Source of the DNA: CAXQZU01 sp964228555 | Lineage (GTDB): Bacteria > Planctomycetota > PLA2 > JAEUHO01 | DNA length: 64,000 nt | Assembly: GCA_964228555.1 (NCBI GenBank) | Contig: CAXQZU010000040.1 | Span: 62,001-126,000, forward strand | Reading direction: 5' to 3' | Shown here: piece after piece, positions 32,895-41,052 of the stretch | How the letters are laid out: each line of letters starts with the position of its first letter | Numbering within the stretch: position 1 is the stretch's first letter | Translations under genes and position numbers: made by a program | Notes under the pieces: model-generated | Seen by the model: the letters and a program-made list of their open reading frames with translations, nothing else | What the model was told of the DNA's origin: nothing | The model's database searches: none

Positions 32895-35345
32895 ATGCCC
32901 ATCCCTCCCCGGCCGGCCCTGCCGCCCCTGCCCCCCGACAGGCTGCGCCGGCGCTGCCCACCCGAGAGCCTGCCCTTCGAGACCACGGCGACACTCGAGC
33001 CCCTGGCCCATCCGCTGGGGCAGGAGCGCGCGCTGGAAGCCCTGCGCTTCGGCACGGGCATCCAGCGCGAGGGCTTCAACATGTTCGCGATGGGCCCGGC
33101 AGACACGGGGCGGCAGGCCATCGTGCGGGCCATGCTGGAGGAGCGGGCCGCCCGCGAGCCGGTGCCAGACGACATCTGCTACGTGCTCGACTTCCACCGG
33201 CCGCACCGGCCCAAGGCGCTGCGCCTGCCGGCGGGCCGCGCGCGCGTGCTGGAACGCGACATGGCCGGCCTTGTCGAGGACCTGCGCAACGCCATCCCGT
33301 CGGCGATGGAGGGCGAGGAGCAGCGGCGCCGCAAGGAGGCGCTGGCCGATGAGTTCAAGGAACGCCACGGCAAGCAGCTGGAGTCGTTGCGCGTCGCCGC
33401 CGAGGCGGCGGGTCTGGGCCTGCTGCGCACGCCGCTGGGCTACGGCTTCGCGCCGCTCGCGGACGGCGCAGTGCTGGCCCCCGACCAGTACCAGAAGCTC
33501 CCCGCAGAGGAGCGCCAGCGCCGCGAGGCCGAGAGCGAGCGCTTCGAGCGCCAGCTGCACGAGATCCTCGCGGAGGCGCCACGCATGGAGCGCGAGCTGC
33601 GCGCGCGCGTCAAGGAGCTGGTCCGGCAGGCGCTGCTACGCGCCGTGCAGCCGCTGGTCGAGGCCGTCGCACGACGCCATGCCGACCTGCCAGCCGTGGT
33701 GGAGCACCTGCAGGCCCTGCAGGAGGACGTGCTGGAGCACGCCGACGATTTCCTGCATGCCCCCGAGGGCCCGGGCCCGGCCCTGCTGGCCGCGCTGGAG
33801 CCCGGGCTGGACGGCGCAACGGGGCCCCTGCGGCGCTACGGCGTCAACATCGTGGTGGACCACGCCGAGACCCGCGGCGCGCCCGTGGTGCAGGAAGACC
33901 ACCCCACCTACCAGAACCTGGTGGGCCGCGTGGAGTATGTGGCGCACCTTGGCGCGCTGACCACCGACTTCCGGCTCGTGAAGGGCGGCGCCCTGCACCG
34001 TGCCCACGGTGGCTACCTGCTGCTGGACGCGCGCGACCTCGTGCTGCAGCCCTATGCGTGGGAAGGCCTGCGCCGGGCCCTGCGATCCGGCGAGATCCGC
34101 ATCGAGTCGCTGGGCCAGATGCTCAGCCTCGTGAGCACCACGACGCTGGAGCCCGAGCCGGTGCCTCTGGCGGTGAAGGTGGTGCTGCTGGGCGAGCGCT
34201 CGCTCTACTACCTCATGGACGCCCTTGAGCCGGACTTCCACCGCCTGTTCAAGGTCGCCGCCGACTTCGAGGACGACCTGCCCTGGGACGAGGGCAGCGA
34301 CCTCGCCTACGCACGGCTGGTGGCCGGCCTGGTGCGGCGCGAGCGCCTGCACCCCCTGCGCCGCGAGGCTGTCGCGGCCGTGATCGAGCAGGCGGCGCGG
34401 CTGGGCGAGGACGCGACCCGCCTCACCGCGCGCGTGGAGGCCATTGGCGACCTGCTGCGCGAGGCCGACCACGCCGCGCGCGCGCACGGGCGCGAGCTGG
34501 TGCAGGCCTGCGACGTGGAGCAGGCCATCGCGCAGCAGCAACGCAGGCAGGGACGGCTGCAGGAGCGGGTGCTGGACGAGATCCGCCGCGGCACGCTGCT
34601 CATCGACACCGAGGGCCGCAAGGTGGGCCAGGTCAACGGCCTCGTGCTGAGCCAGCTGGGCCACGCCAGCTTCGGGCGCCCGGGCCGCATCACGGCCCGC
34701 GTGCGCCTGGGCAAGGGGCAGGTGGTGGACATCGAGCGCGAGGTGGAGCTGGGCGGGCCGCTGCACAGCAAGGGCGTGCTGCTGCTGGCCGGCTTCCTCG
34801 GCGCGCGCTATGCCACCGAGCAGGCCCTGTCGCTGGAGGCCACGCTGGCCTTCGAGCAGTCCTACGGACCCGTGGACGGCGACAGCGCCAGCACCGCCGA
34901 GCTCGTGGCGCTGCTGTCGGCGATCGCCGACGTCCCGCTGCGGCAGGACCTGGCGTTGACCGGCTCGGTGAGCCAGGCCGGCCAGGTGCAGGCCGTGGGC
35001 GGCGTCAACGAGAAGGTGGAAGGCTTCTTCGACGTGTGCCGCGCGCGCGGCCTGACGGGCACGCAGGGCGTGCTGCTGCCGGCCAGCAACGTGCGCCACC
35101 TGATGCTGCGTCCCGACCTGGTGGAGGCAGCCGCCGCAGGGCGGTTCCACGTGCACGCCATCGCCACGGTGGACGAGGCGCTCGAGCTGCTCACGGGCCT
35201 GCCTGCCGGCGAGCGCGACGCGCAAGGACGCTGGACCCCCGGCTCGGTCAACGCCCGCGTGGAGGAACGCCTGCTGGCCCTGGCAGCACGCCGCTCCCGG
35301 CTGGCGCGCGAGCAAGCCATGCCCCTGCCGGGCGCGTCGCCTTGA
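32895..35345 (+). CDS. Lon-like ATP-dependent protease (AAA_32 type)
   Basis: An 816-residue protein of the LonB-like AAA_32 family. The N-terminal domain opens with an atypical P-loop, GPADTGRQ near residue 67. A coiled segment (about 140-230) precedes the ATPase core (HRAHGGYLLLDARDLV). The C-terminal Lon protease domain has the catalytic Ser in GDSASTAEL (about 660) and Lys in VGGVNEKVEGF. The Lys-to-Arg change in the P-loop is seen in this subgroup as I recall, so ATP use may differ from classical Lon. GGAGG lies 11 bases before the ATG. Cytoplasmic; substrates unknown. Confidence 0.92.
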   Translation: MPIPPRPALPPLPPDRLRRRCPPESLPFETTATLEPLAHPLGQERALEALRFGTGIQREGFNMFAMGPADTGRQAIVRAMLEERAAREPVPDDICYVLDFHRPHRPKALRLPAGRARVLERDMAGLVEDLRNAIPSAMEGEEQRRRKEALADEFKERHGKQLESLRVAAEAAGLGLLRTPLGYGFAPLADGAVLAPDQYQKLPAEERQRREAESERFERQLHEILAEAPRMERELRARVKELVRQALLRAVQPLVEAVARRHADLPAVVEHLQALQEDVLEHADDFLHAPEGPGPALLAALEPGLDGATGPLRRYGVNIVVDHAETRGAPVVQEDHPTYQNLVGRVEYVAHLGALTTDFRLVKGGALHRAHGGYLLLDARDLVLQPYAWEGLRRALRSGEIRIESLGQMLSLVSTTTLEPEPVPLAVKVVLLGERSLYYLMDALEPDFHRLFKVAADFEDDLPWDEGSDLAYARLVAGLVRRERLHPLRREAVAAVIEQAARLGEDATRLTARVEAIGDLLREADHAARAHGRELVQACDVEQAIAQQQRRQGRLQERVLDEIRRGTLLIDTEGRKVGQVNGLVLSQLGHASFGRPGRITARVRLGKGQVVDIEREVELGGPLHSKGVLLLAGFLGARYATEQALSLEATLAFEQSYGPVDGDSASTAELVALLSAIADVPLRQDLALTGSVSQAGQVQAVGGVNEKVEGFFDVCRARGLTGTQGVLLPASNVRHLMLRPDLVEAAAAGRFHVHAIATVDEALELLTGLPAGERDAQGRWTPGSVNARVEERLLALAARRSRLAREQAMPLPGASP

Positions 35346-35405
35346 GGCCCCGGTGCGCCGGGCGCGGCGGGGCTGCGGAGCAGGCCCGCGCGGCGGGCCC
35401 GGTGG

Positions 35406-35411
35406 CACAAT
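35406..35411 (+). promoter_or_regulatory. -10 element for a leaderless mRNA (archease-rtcB)
   Basis: CACAAT ends six bases before the archease ATG (35418). The first base departs from TANNNT, but the spacing is the same as in other leaderless cases here. Confidence 0.4.
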
Positions 35412-35417
35412 CCTGCC

Positions 35418-35843
35418 ATGGCCCCCGCGTTCCGCATGCTGCCCCACACGGCCGATGCGGCCTTCGAGGTGACTGCGCCCTCGTGGGAGGCGCTGGTGCA
35501 CGAGGCCACCGTGGCGCTGGGCGAGGTCCTGCGGCCCCATGCGGGCGAGCCCGTCTCGCGTGACCTGCCGCTGTCCGTGACGGGAGCCGACCGCGAGGAC
35601 CTGCTGGTGGCCTGGCTCACGCAAGCCTTGCTGGCCTACGAGCAGCACGGCTCGGTGCCCCGCGGCGCCCGCCTCGTGCGCGTGGAGGCGGGCCGCCTCG
35701 AGGGCCACCTGCTGGCCCAGCCCACCGATCCACGGCGTGAGCCTCCCGACCGCGTGGTCAAGGCCGTCACCTACCACGACCTGCGCGTGGAGCCGGGCAG
35801 CGAGGCGAGCCCGTGGCGCGCGGTCGTGGTGCTGGACCTCTGA
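35418..35843 (+). CDS. Archease, RtcB cofactor
   Basis: A 141-residue protein of the archease family, which speeds guanylylation and multiple turnover of the RtcB RNA ligase. HTADAAFEVTA at residues 10-20 and VVKAVTYHDLRV near 115-126 are the two hallmark motifs, whose acidic and His residues bind metal. The family's normal length is about 140. Its stop overlaps the rtcB start (TGATG), so the two are made together. Confidence 0.93.
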   Translation: MAPAFRMLPHTADAAFEVTAPSWEALVHEATVALGEVLRPHAGEPVSRDLPLSVTGADREDLLVAWLTQALLAYEQHGSVPRGARLVRVEAGRLEGHLLAQPTDPRREPPDRVVKAVTYHDLRVEPGSEASPWRAVVVLDL

Positions 35844-37285
35844 TGCAGCCCGGCCCGGTGCACGTGGAACCCATCGACGGCCTGCGCTGGCGCGTGCGCC
35901 GCGAGGGCCCGATGCGCGTGGAGGGCGTGGTCTACGCCGACGCCGCCCTGCTGGCCCGCATGCACGACGAGAAGGCGCTGGAGCAGGTGCGCAACGTGGC
36001 CTGCCTGCCCGGCATCGTGGGCGCCTCGCTGGGGATGCCCGACCTCCACTGGGGCTACGGCTTCCCGATCGGCGGGGTGGCCGCCTTCGATCCGGCCACG
36101 GGCGTGATCAGCCCGGGCGGCGTGGGCTACGACATCAACTGCGGCGTGCGGCTGCTGGCCAGCGCCCAGCCCGCCGAGGCCGTGGCCGCGCGGCGGCAGG
36201 CGCTGGCCGAGGCGCTGGACCACGAGGTGCCCAGCGGCATGGGCTCGGCGCGCGAGGACCTCGTGCTGGACGAGGCCAGCCTGGACGCCGTGCTGCGCGA
36301 GGGCGCACGCTGGGCCGTGGCGCGCGGATGGGGCAACCCCGCCGACCTCGAGCACACGGAGGAGGGCGGCGTGCTGCCGGGCGCCGCGGTGCAGGAGGTG
36401 TCCGCCACCGCGCGTCGCCGCGGACGCGACCAGCTGGGCACGCTGGGCTCGGGCAACCACTTCCTCGAGGTGGACCGCGTGGCCGAGGTCTACGACGAGG
36501 CGGCTGCGCAGGCGATGGGCCTCGTGCAGGGCGCCACCGCCGTCCTCATCCATTGCGGCAGCCGCGGGCTCGGGCACCAGGTGTGCACGGACTTCCTGCC
36601 GGTGATGCGTGCCAGCGCGACGGCCCACGGCATCGACCTGCCCGACCCGCAGCTGGCCTGCGCACCGTTCCGCTCGCCGGAGGCGCAGCGCTACTACGGC
36701 GCGATGCGCGCTGCAGTGAACTTCGCCTTCGCCAACCGGCAGGTGATCGCCGACCGCGTGCGGCGCGCCTTCGCTCGCGTCGTGGGCCCGCAGGCGACGC
36801 TGCACCAGGTCTATGATGTCTGCCACAACATCGCCAAGCTCGAGCGCCACGTGGTGGACGGCGTGGAGCGCGAGCTGCTCGTGCACCGCAAGGGCGCCAC
36901 GCGCGCCTTCCCGCCCGGCCACCCGCTCACGCCAGCCGCCTACCGCGCCTCGGGCCAGCCCGTGATCGTGCCCGGCGACATGGGCCGGTACTCCTTCGTG
37001 CTGGTGGGCCAGGACGGCGCGTGGCGCGAGACCTTCGGCTCGTGCTGCCACGGGGCCGGCCGGCTGCAGAGCCGCACGCGCGCCCAGGCTGACACGCGAC
37101 AGCGCAACGTGCTGCAGGAGCTGGAGCAGCGCGGCATCGCCGTGCGTGCCGCCAGCCGTCGCACGGTGGACGAGGAACATCCGGGCGCCTACAAGGACGT
37201 GGCCGAGGTGGTCGGCGTGGTGGCCCGCGCCGGCCTGGCCCGCCTGGTGGCGCGGCTCGAGCCCTTCGTCGTGATCAAGGGCTAG
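35843..37285 (+). CDS. rtcB: RNA-splicing ligase RtcB
   Basis: A 480-residue GTP-dependent RNA ligase joining 2',3'-cyclic phosphate or 3'-phosphate ends to 5'-OH ends. Motifs include GYGFPIGGVAAFD, GYDINCGVRLL (Mn ligands), GSGNHFLE, HCGSRGLGHQ and GSCCHGAGR, whose His is the guanylylation site. All key residues look intact. It repairs broken tRNA or rRNA, or splices tRNA where introns exist. It is coupled to archease upstream and is followed by a DUF4258-like gene and a WYL regulator. Confidence 0.97.
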   Translation: MQPGPVHVEPIDGLRWRVRREGPMRVEGVVYADAALLARMHDEKALEQVRNVACLPGIVGASLGMPDLHWGYGFPIGGVAAFDPATGVISPGGVGYDINCGVRLLASAQPAEAVAARRQALAEALDHEVPSGMGSAREDLVLDEASLDAVLREGARWAVARGWGNPADLEHTEEGGVLPGAAVQEVSATARRRGRDQLGTLGSGNHFLEVDRVAEVYDEAAAQAMGLVQGATAVLIHCGSRGLGHQVCTDFLPVMRASATAHGIDLPDPQLACAPFRSPEAQRYYGAMRAAVNFAFANRQVIADRVRRAFARVVGPQATLHQVYDVCHNIAKLERHVVDGVERELLVHRKGATRAFPPGHPLTPAAYRASGQPVIVPGDMGRYSFVLVGQDGAWRETFGSCCHGAGRLQSRTRAQADTRQRNVLQELEQRGIAVRAASRRTVDEEHPGAYKDVAEVVGVVARAGLARLVARLEPFVVIKG

Positions 37286-37437
37286 ACCCGCCGGGCCTGC
37301 GGGCGATAGCCCTTTGTAAGCATGCATGCCCGTGGAATCGAGCACCTTGCCACCCGTTGGCAAGGTGCCCGGGCAAGGTGCCGCCGCAGGCGCGACGGTG
37401 AACCCCACCGCCCGCGATCCGCGCATGGACCTGTCGC
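37286..37437. other. Non-coding gap with a strong hairpin after rtcB
   Basis: A perfect 11-bp stem (37342-37352 with 37358-37368) encloses a 5-base loop. A third copy of one arm (GGGCAAGGTGCC) follows directly at 37371-37382, allowing alternative pairing. No T-tract follows. It could end the rtcB message or be a protein site; the sequence alone does not say. Confidence 0.4.
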
Positions 37438-37830
37438 ATGGCCTGCCTCGAGCCCACCTCCCATGCGCCCAGCCTGCTGGAGCAGCAACCGCTTGCCAGC
37501 GGCATCGTCCTGACCGCGCATGCCCGCGCGCGCTGCGTGGAGCGGGGCGTGGGACCGCGTGAGCTCGAAGGCCTGCTGCTCGAGCCCTTCCTCTGCGGGC
37601 CTTGCCGCCTCCCCCACCGCCAGTGGCTGGTCGGCCCCTCGCTCTCGCCGCAGGGGCAGCGCCGCTGGCTGGCCGCGGTCGTGGAGGCCCGGGCCGGCCG
37701 GCTGGTGGTCGTGACCGTGTTCCGCGTGCGCAGCACGCCCTCCGCCGGCCTGCCGGCACCGCACCTGCGCCTGCGTGCGCGCGAGCGGCTGCGCCAGCGC
37801 AGCCTTGCGCGTGCAGGGGGAGATGCCTAG
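37438..37830 (+). CDS. Small DUF4258-like protein
   Basis: A 130-residue protein. Residues 25-100 resemble the DUF4258 fold, a RelE/BrnT-like domain: LTAHARARCVERGV, then RELEGLL and a final strand pair LAAVVEARAGRLVVVTVF. The typical histidine at the start (sH..eR...R) is present. DUF4258 proteins are often suspected toxins or RNA-acting proteins; none of that is shown here. The C-terminus is Arg-rich. The start codon is uncertain because no Shine-Dalgarno is seen at ATG 37438. It sits between rtcB and a WYL regulator, and no antitoxin-like gene is adjacent. Confidence 0.55.
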   Translation: MACLEPTSHAPSLLEQQPLASGIVLTAHARARCVERGVGPRELEGLLLEPFLCGPCRLPHRQWLVGPSLSPQGQRRWLAAVVEARAGRLVVVTVFRVRSTPSAGLPAPHLRLRARERLRQRSLARAGGDA

Positions 37831-37906
37831 CGTGGGGCAGGGCAAGCAAGGGTCGCGGCCGCGCGAGGGCGCCACGCCGCAAGCCGCGGAGGGACCGGAC
37901 CACCCG

Positions 37907-39025
37907 ATGGCCGCAGCACGCCGTGACGCACGCTCGCGCACCGACGCCCGCGGCCGCGCCCGTGCGGCGGCCCGCGACCGCAAGCGCCCCGCCATCGAGA
38001 TGGCGCACCTGCGCCAGCTCATCGCGCTCGACCGCCTGTTGCGCACCGAGCGCTGCACCCGACGCGAGCTGGCCAGGCGGCTCTCGGACCGCACGGGCGT
38101 GCCCACCAGCGAGCGCAGCATCAGCCGCTACGTGGAGGAGCTGGACGAGCACTTCGGGCTGCGCGCGGAGTTCGACCGGGCCTCGGGCGGCTACCGCTAC
38201 CGCGACCCGCGCAAGCGGCTGCCCGTGGGCCTGTTCCTGTCCACGGATGCGTGGCTGATGGCCGAGTGGATGGCCTCGGTGGTGGGCACCGACCCGGTGG
38301 CCCCGCGCGCGCTGCGCGAGGCCCTCGCGCAGCTGCGCGGCGGCCGGGTGGAGGCGCCCGTCCCGCGCACCCTGCGCACCACGCCGCGCCCCGTGCGCAT
38401 CAAGTCCGCCGGCAACGTGCTGGACGCGGTGGAACGCTGGTGGCTGGCCGTGCACGACCAGCGCCTCGTCACCTTCGAGTACCCCGTGCGCGGCGACCGC
38501 GGCCGCACCGCAGCCCGCACCGTGGAGCCGCACGGCATCGCGTTCGTGGAGGGATGGTTCCAGCTGGACGGCTGGGACCGGCAGGCGGGAGACTGGCGCA
38601 CCTTCCTGCCGACGCGCATGCGCTCCTTCGCCGAGAGCGGCGAGCGCTTCGTGCGGCGCGAATGGGATCCCGACGTGGTCTACGCGGGCGCGTTCCGCCG
38701 CAAGCGCGGCCCCGAGCAGCACCGCGTGCGCGTGCTGCTGGGCGCGCGCGTCGCCTTCATGGCAGAGGACATCGAGCAGCATCCCAGCCAGCGCATCGTC
38801 GAGCGCCGTGAGGACGGCAGCGTGGTCGTGGAGTGGCAGCTCTCCTACCTCTACGAGGTGCTCAACTGGGTGCTGTCGCTGGGTGCCGAGGCCGAGGCCC
38901 TGGAGCCGCCGCAGCTCGTCGAGCTCGTGCGCAGCAGCATCGGGGCCATGGCCCGCCGCTATGGGCTGGGGGCGCCGCACGCGGACGGCCACGACGGGCG
39001 CGCGCCGTCGCCCGGCCCACGCTGA
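37907..39025 (+). CDS. WYL-domain transcriptional regulator
   Basis: A 372-residue regulator. A basic Arg/Ala-rich N-terminus (1-30) precedes a DeoR-like helix-turn-helix (about 33-95; CTRRELARRLSDRTG, SERSISRYVEEL). A WYL ligand-binding domain follows (about 165-260; TVEPHGIAFVEGWFQLDGWD) and then a WCX-like C-terminal region. The HTH followed by a WYL ligand-binding region is typical of the family; such proteins sense nucleic-acid or nucleotide ligands. ATG 37823 and 38000 are alternative starts; 37907 is a compromise. Its place after rtcB hints that it may control the RNA-repair genes. Confidence 0.85.
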   Translation: MAAARRDARSRTDARGRARAAARDRKRPAIEMAHLRQLIALDRLLRTERCTRRELARRLSDRTGVPTSERSISRYVEELDEHFGLRAEFDRASGGYRYRDPRKRLPVGLFLSTDAWLMAEWMASVVGTDPVAPRALREALAQLRGGRVEAPVPRTLRTTPRPVRIKSAGNVLDAVERWWLAVHDQRLVTFEYPVRGDRGRTAARTVEPHGIAFVEGWFQLDGWDRQAGDWRTFLPTRMRSFAESGERFVRREWDPDVVYAGAFRRKRGPEQHRVRVLLGARVAFMAEDIEQHPSQRIVERREDGSVVVEWQLSYLYEVLNWVLSLGAEAEALEPPQLVELVRSSIGAMARRYGLGAPHADGHDGRAPSPGPR

Positions 39026-39041
39026 CGGCGCGGGCGCGCCG
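39026..39041. terminator. Hairpin between the WYL gene and tRNA-Ser(CGA)
   Basis: A perfect 7-bp GC stem with a 2-base centre begins on the base after the WYL stop. It also lies 18 bases beyond the 3' end of the convergent tRNA. It may serve both strands. Confidence 0.35.
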
Positions 39042-39058
39042 CTCGCGGGCGAGGGGGA

Positions 39059-39148
39059 TGGCGGAGAGGCAGGGATTCGAACCCTGGGTAGCCTTGCGAC
39101 TACACCGGTTTTCGAAACCGGCCCGTTCGACCGCTCCGGCACCTCTCC
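39059..39148 (-). tRNA. tRNA-Ser (CGA anticodon)
   Basis: A 90-nt class II tRNA with encoded CCA (39061-39059 on the minus strand). The acceptor GGAGAGG pairs with CCTCTCC. The anticodon loop TTCGAAA on stem CCGGT/ACCGG reads UCG. A long variable arm follows. The acceptor is identical to that of tRNA-Ser(GGA) at 1064-1154, as expected for one SerRS identity set. Confidence 0.96.
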
Positions 39149-39190
39149 GCGGCGGCGAAGCAGGGACGGTAGGCACGCCCCACCGGCAGG

Positions 39191-39697
39191 TCAAGCCGGG
39201 GTGGGCGCGTCGGGTCCGGGGTCCGCGCGTCGCGCCCGGAAGAAGGCGCGCAGCAGCCCGGCGCTCTCGTCGGCCAGCACGCCCATGCGGACCGGCAGCC
39301 GGTGGTTGAGGCGCGGGTCGCGCGGCACGTCGTAGAGGCTGCCCACGGCGCCAGCCTTCGGGTCGGGCGCCCCGAACACCAGCGCGCCCAGCCGCGCGTT
39401 CACGAGCGCGCCGGCGCACATCGTGCACGGCTCGAGCGTGACGTAGAGCGTGGCGTCCTCGAGGTGCCAGTCGCCCCGCGCACGCGCCGCCTCGCGCAGC
39501 ACGAGCACCTCGGCATGCGCGGTCGGGTCGCGATCGCGCTCGCGCCGGTTGCCCGCGCGCGCCACCACGGCGCCCCCCACCACGAGCACGGCCCCGATGG
39601 GCACGTCGCCGGCCTCGGCGGCGGCGCGCGCCTCGGCCAGCGCCAGCGCCATCCACCGCGCGTCCTGCTCCGGGGCCCCCGGCGGCACCGCGGCCAT
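39191..39697 (-). CDS. tadA: tRNA adenosine(34) deaminase TadA
   Basis: A 168-residue deaminase that converts wobble A34 of tRNA-Arg(ACG) to inosine. The zinc site is complete: HAEV near residue 66 with the catalytic Glu, and PCTMCAGAL near 96. The C-terminal region LNHRLPVRMGVLADESAGLLRAFF is typical of bacterial TadA. It lies 7 bases downstream of the fur gene on the same strand and is presumably co-transcribed from the fur promoter. An in-frame upstream extension lies in fur and is not used. Confidence 0.95.
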   Translation of the reverse strand: MAAVPPGAPEQDARWMALALAEARAAAEAGDVPIGAVLVVGGAVVARAGNRRERDRDPTAHAEVLVLREAARARGDWHLEDATLYVTLEPCTMCAGALVNARLGALVFGAPDPKAGAVGSLYDVPRDPRLNHRLPVRMGVLADESAGLLRAFFRARRADPGPDAPTPA

Positions 39698-39704
39698 GCA
39701 CGCC

Positions 39705-40244
39705 CTACGCCTGCGGTGCCGCGGGGGCGCGACGGTCGCGGCGGGCACAGCGCCCCTCGCGCAGCAACGACTCGCAGGCCACGAACAGCGTGAGGTGGTG
39801 CTCGCGGATGCGGAAGCCGTGGGCTGCTGCGGCCCGTTCCTGCAGGCGCTCGATGGCCTGGTCCTCGAACTCCACCACGGCACGGCAGTCCAGGCACACC
39901 ATGTGGTCGTGGTGCTCCCGCTCGTGGCGGCGCTCGTAGCGCCGCTGGCCGCTCTGGAAGTCGTGGCCCTCGAGGATGCCCGCCTCCTCCAGCACGCCGA
40001 GGTTGCGGTACACGGTGGCGAGGGCCACGGCGCGGCCTTCCTCGCGCAGGCGCGCGTGCAGCTCGTCGGCGGTGAAGTGCTCGCCGTGCGCCAGCGCCGC
40101 GCGCAGCAGGTCGAGGCGCTGCTGCGTCATCTTCTGCCCCTTGCGTCGCAGCCATGCCTCCAGCGCTCGCACGGCCGACTCGGGCGGCGGGGTCGAGGGC
40201 AGGGCGGCCGCAGCTCGGGTGGGCCGGGCGGGTCGGCGGGCCAT
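39705..40244 (-). CDS. fur: Fur-family metalloregulator
   Basis: A 179-residue regulator of the Fur/PerR/Zur family. The winged helix contains TADELHARLREEGRAVALATVYRNL. The metal-sensing region is REHHDHMVCLDC, where His and Cys would bind regulatory and structural metal. The usual second CxxC near the C-terminus is replaced by two isolated Cys (ACES, GRCA), so the structural zinc site may be atypical. The first 30 residues are an Arg/Pro-rich extension. It is probably leaderless, followed by tadA. Confidence 0.9.
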   Translation of the reverse strand: MARRPARPTRAAAALPSTPPPESAVRALEAWLRRKGQKMTQQRLDLLRAALAHGEHFTADELHARLREEGRAVALATVYRNLGVLEEAGILEGHDFQSGQRRYERRHEREHHDHMVCLDCRAVVEFEDQAIERLQERAAAAHGFRIREHHLTLFVACESLLREGRCARRDRRAPAAPQA

Positions 40245-40250
40245 GCGCGC

Positions 40251-40256
40251 AGGATA
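40251..40256 (-). promoter_or_regulatory. -10 element for a leaderless mRNA (fur-tadA)
   Basis: TATCCT on the minus strand ends six bases before the fur ATG (40244). Only GC-rich bases lie between, with no Shine-Dalgarno. Confidence 0.5.
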
Positions 40257-40297
40257 CCCGCGCCGCGCCAGCGCCGCGCCGGTGCGCGCGGCGGGCC

Positions 40298-40996
40298 CTA
40301 CTTCACGGCCTCGAGCATGCCCAGCACGCGCACCACCTGCGCGTGCACGGCCGCCGGCGCCCGCACGACCAGGTCGCGCGCCGTGGCGCGCAGGCTCCAG
40401 CCCGCCTCGTCCCACCGGCCCGGTGCCACCAGGCGCTGCACGAGGTCCAGCACCTGTTCCGGGGAAGCCAGGGCATCGCCCGGCACCGGCATCTCGGGCA
40501 CGGTCACCGGCGCCGCACCCCCCTCGGGCCGCAGGCCGACCTGCGGCCCCGGGAAGTCCACCTTCACCCACAGCAGGTGCGCGAGCCCGTAGCGCCGCGT
40601 CAGCAGCGGGCCCTCGGCGGCCGAGCGCGTCGTGATCCACACGAGCGTGTCCTGCACGCGCAGGGCGAGGCCGTGCGCCTCCAGCACGACATCCAGCAAC
40701 GTGCGCACCGACACGTCGTCGAGCCGTGCCGACACGCGCACCGTGTCCGCATCGATGCCTGCCTCGGCCAGGGCGCGCGCATCCAGCGCCCAGGCCCAGC
40801 CCGTCGCCGTGCGCAGCCAGCGCACCAGCGCAGGCAGCGGCAGGTCCTCCAGCTCGACGCGCGCGAGGCGCGTGGTGCGCAGCGCCGTCCGCAGCGCCTC
40901 GCCACGCGGGCGCAGGCTGCAGGGCCTGCCCGCCACGACGCCGCGTGCGATGGGCTGCGCACCCGCCTCCCCGGCCTGCGCGCGGCCCCCGGGCAC
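40298..40996 (-). CDS. Exported secretin N-domain-like protein, start uncertain
   Basis: About 232 residues from the GTG used here. Two modules are visible. The first is an STN-like fold (LPALVRWLRTATGWAWALD, then VSVRTLLDVVLEAHGLALRVQD). The second has the pattern ...LLTRRYGLAHLL... LVQRLVAPGRWDE... DLVVRAPAAVHAQVVRVL, as in secretin N-domain proteins I associate with Planctomycetota. Just before this GTG the frame encodes a hydrophobic stretch (GACALLAALLAAGVPGGRAQA) that looks like a signal peptide. That stretch has no ATG, GTG or TTG nearby; the true start is unresolved. The frame overlaps the end of purD. Confidence 0.65.
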   Translation of the reverse strand: MPGGRAQAGEAGAQPIARGVVAGRPCSLRPRGEALRTALRTTRLARVELEDLPLPALVRWLRTATGWAWALDARALAEAGIDADTVRVSARLDDVSVRTLLDVVLEAHGLALRVQDTLVWITTRSAAEGPLLTRRYGLAHLLWVKVDFPGPQVGLRPEGGAAPVTVPEMPVPGDALASPEQVLDLVQRLVAPGRWDEAGWSLRATARDLVVRAPAAVHAQVVRVLGMLEAVK

Positions 40997-41052
40997 GCCC
41001 GCGGCCAGCAGCGCGGCGAGCAGGGCGCAGGCGCCGCGGAGGGGGGTGGCGC

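Noticed and set aside
37286..37437. Possible short gene between rtcB and the DUF4258-like gene
   Set aside because: Frames of 63-78 codons lack a Shine-Dalgarno and any motif, and cross the hairpin.
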